Assembly: GCF_018860245.1 (NCBI RefSeq)
Contig: NZ_JAHKPD010000008.1
Coordinates: forward strand, 1-64,000
Origin: Pseudotamlana agarivorans
Lineage (GTDB): Bacteria; Bacteroidota; Bacteroidia; Flavobacteriales; Flavobacteriaceae
Length of the DNA stretch: 64,000 bases
Direction of reading: 5' to 3'
The translations under genes were made by a program, and so were the position numbers. The first letter of the stretch is position 1; every line of letters begins with the position of its first letter. The notes beneath the pieces were generated by a model. It had not been told where the DNA came from and made no database searches. It saw nothing but the letters and a program-made list of their open reading frames with translations. This document shows, in pieces, positions 63,871 through 64,000 of this stretch.

Positions 63871-64000
63871 ATGAAAACATTTAAAACAATAGCAACTTCA
63901 GCTTTTGCAGCTGTATTACTTTATGGCTGCGGTGGATCAAGTATTGTATCTACACCAGTTGAAAATATTGATAGTTCTCCTTTAAAAGTTTCAGAACTTA
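63871..64000 (+). CDS. lipoprotein, N-terminal fragment (possible S8 peptidase)
   Basis: The first 43 codons are inside the window. They encode a lipoprotein signal (MKTFKTIATSAFAAVLLYGCGG, lipid site Cys20) and the start of the mature protein (STPVENIDSSPLKVSEL). Flavobacterial subtilisin-like S8 lipoproteins that I remember begin similarly, but no catalytic residue is visible here, so that identity is a guess. Confidence 0.6.
   Translation, partial: MKTFKTIATSAFAAVLLYGCGGSSIVSTPVENIDSSPLKVSEL

Overview
The window is low-GC chromosomal DNA from a member of the Bacteroidota, most likely a marine flavobacterium (Flavobacteriaceae). Four things point there: repeated Bacteroidota-type -7 boxes (TAnnTTTG) shortly before start codons with no Shine-Dalgarno sequences; many Bacteroidota-restricted families (DUF4254, DUF4837, MG2/Plug proteins, PaaE-like reductase); a secreted PL7 alginate-lyase lipoprotein; and a GH3-like adenylating enzyme next to an M23 peptidase and TatA. 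I see no rRNA, tRNA, insertion sequence, integrase, phage gene or CRISPR array, and no clearly broken gene.

Layout. 1-1378: a PadR-type regulator followed by two related small membrane proteins, the second cut by the window edge. 1494-7648: housekeeping genes (PaaE-like reductase, GT9 transferase, DUF4254, upp, two small membrane proteins, purD). 7822-9129: a PaaK/CapK-like adenylating enzyme. 9113-29767 (minus strand): a large Wzx/Wzy-type surface-polysaccharide locus. Read in the direction of transcription it runs Wzz-like protein, rfbB, four-helix-bundle protein, rfbA, rfbC, rfbD (dTDP-rhamnose), gmd, fcl (GDP-fucose), a lipoprotein, an epimerase, a CMP-sugar synthetase, a sialyltransferase-like GT-B protein, Wzx flippase, two polymerase/ligase-type membrane proteins, a GT4, a WcaF-like acetyltransferase, another GT4, a UDP-glucuronate decarboxylase, the initiating sugar-phosphate transferase and a GT2. 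Its central part (about 12.3-22.3 kb) looks more AT-rich than the two ends, as in exchangeable O-antigen cores.

29773-42778: genes mostly of envelope function (DUF6909-like, GH3-like, M23 peptidase, tatA, DUF4837 lipoprotein, LysM lytic transglycosylase), then pgk, dusB, a small membrane protein and a large MG2/Plug protein. 43101-50097: lepA and a glycogen operon glgA-glgC-glgB. 50145-57728: two acetyltransferases, a hypothetical protein, the PL7 lyase, DUF2200, an orphan HigA-like regulator, DUF3995, a second dihydrouridine synthase and a GH31 alpha-glucosidase. 57801-64000: a cation/proton antiporter, divergent from a universal-stress-protein/SulP transporter operon, a metallo-beta-lactamase-fold hydrolase, and the start of a lipoprotein that runs off the right edge.

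The least explained features are the CMP-sugar module in the polysaccharide locus, which has no nonulosonate synthase beside it; a carbohydrate-binding-like lipoprotein next to it; the M23/GH3/DUF6909 operon; the MG2/Plug protein without a barrel; short tandem repeats of 7, 8 and 18 bp between genes; a REP-like palindromic repeat; and a recurring pattern of perfect palindromes at or just after -7 boxes.
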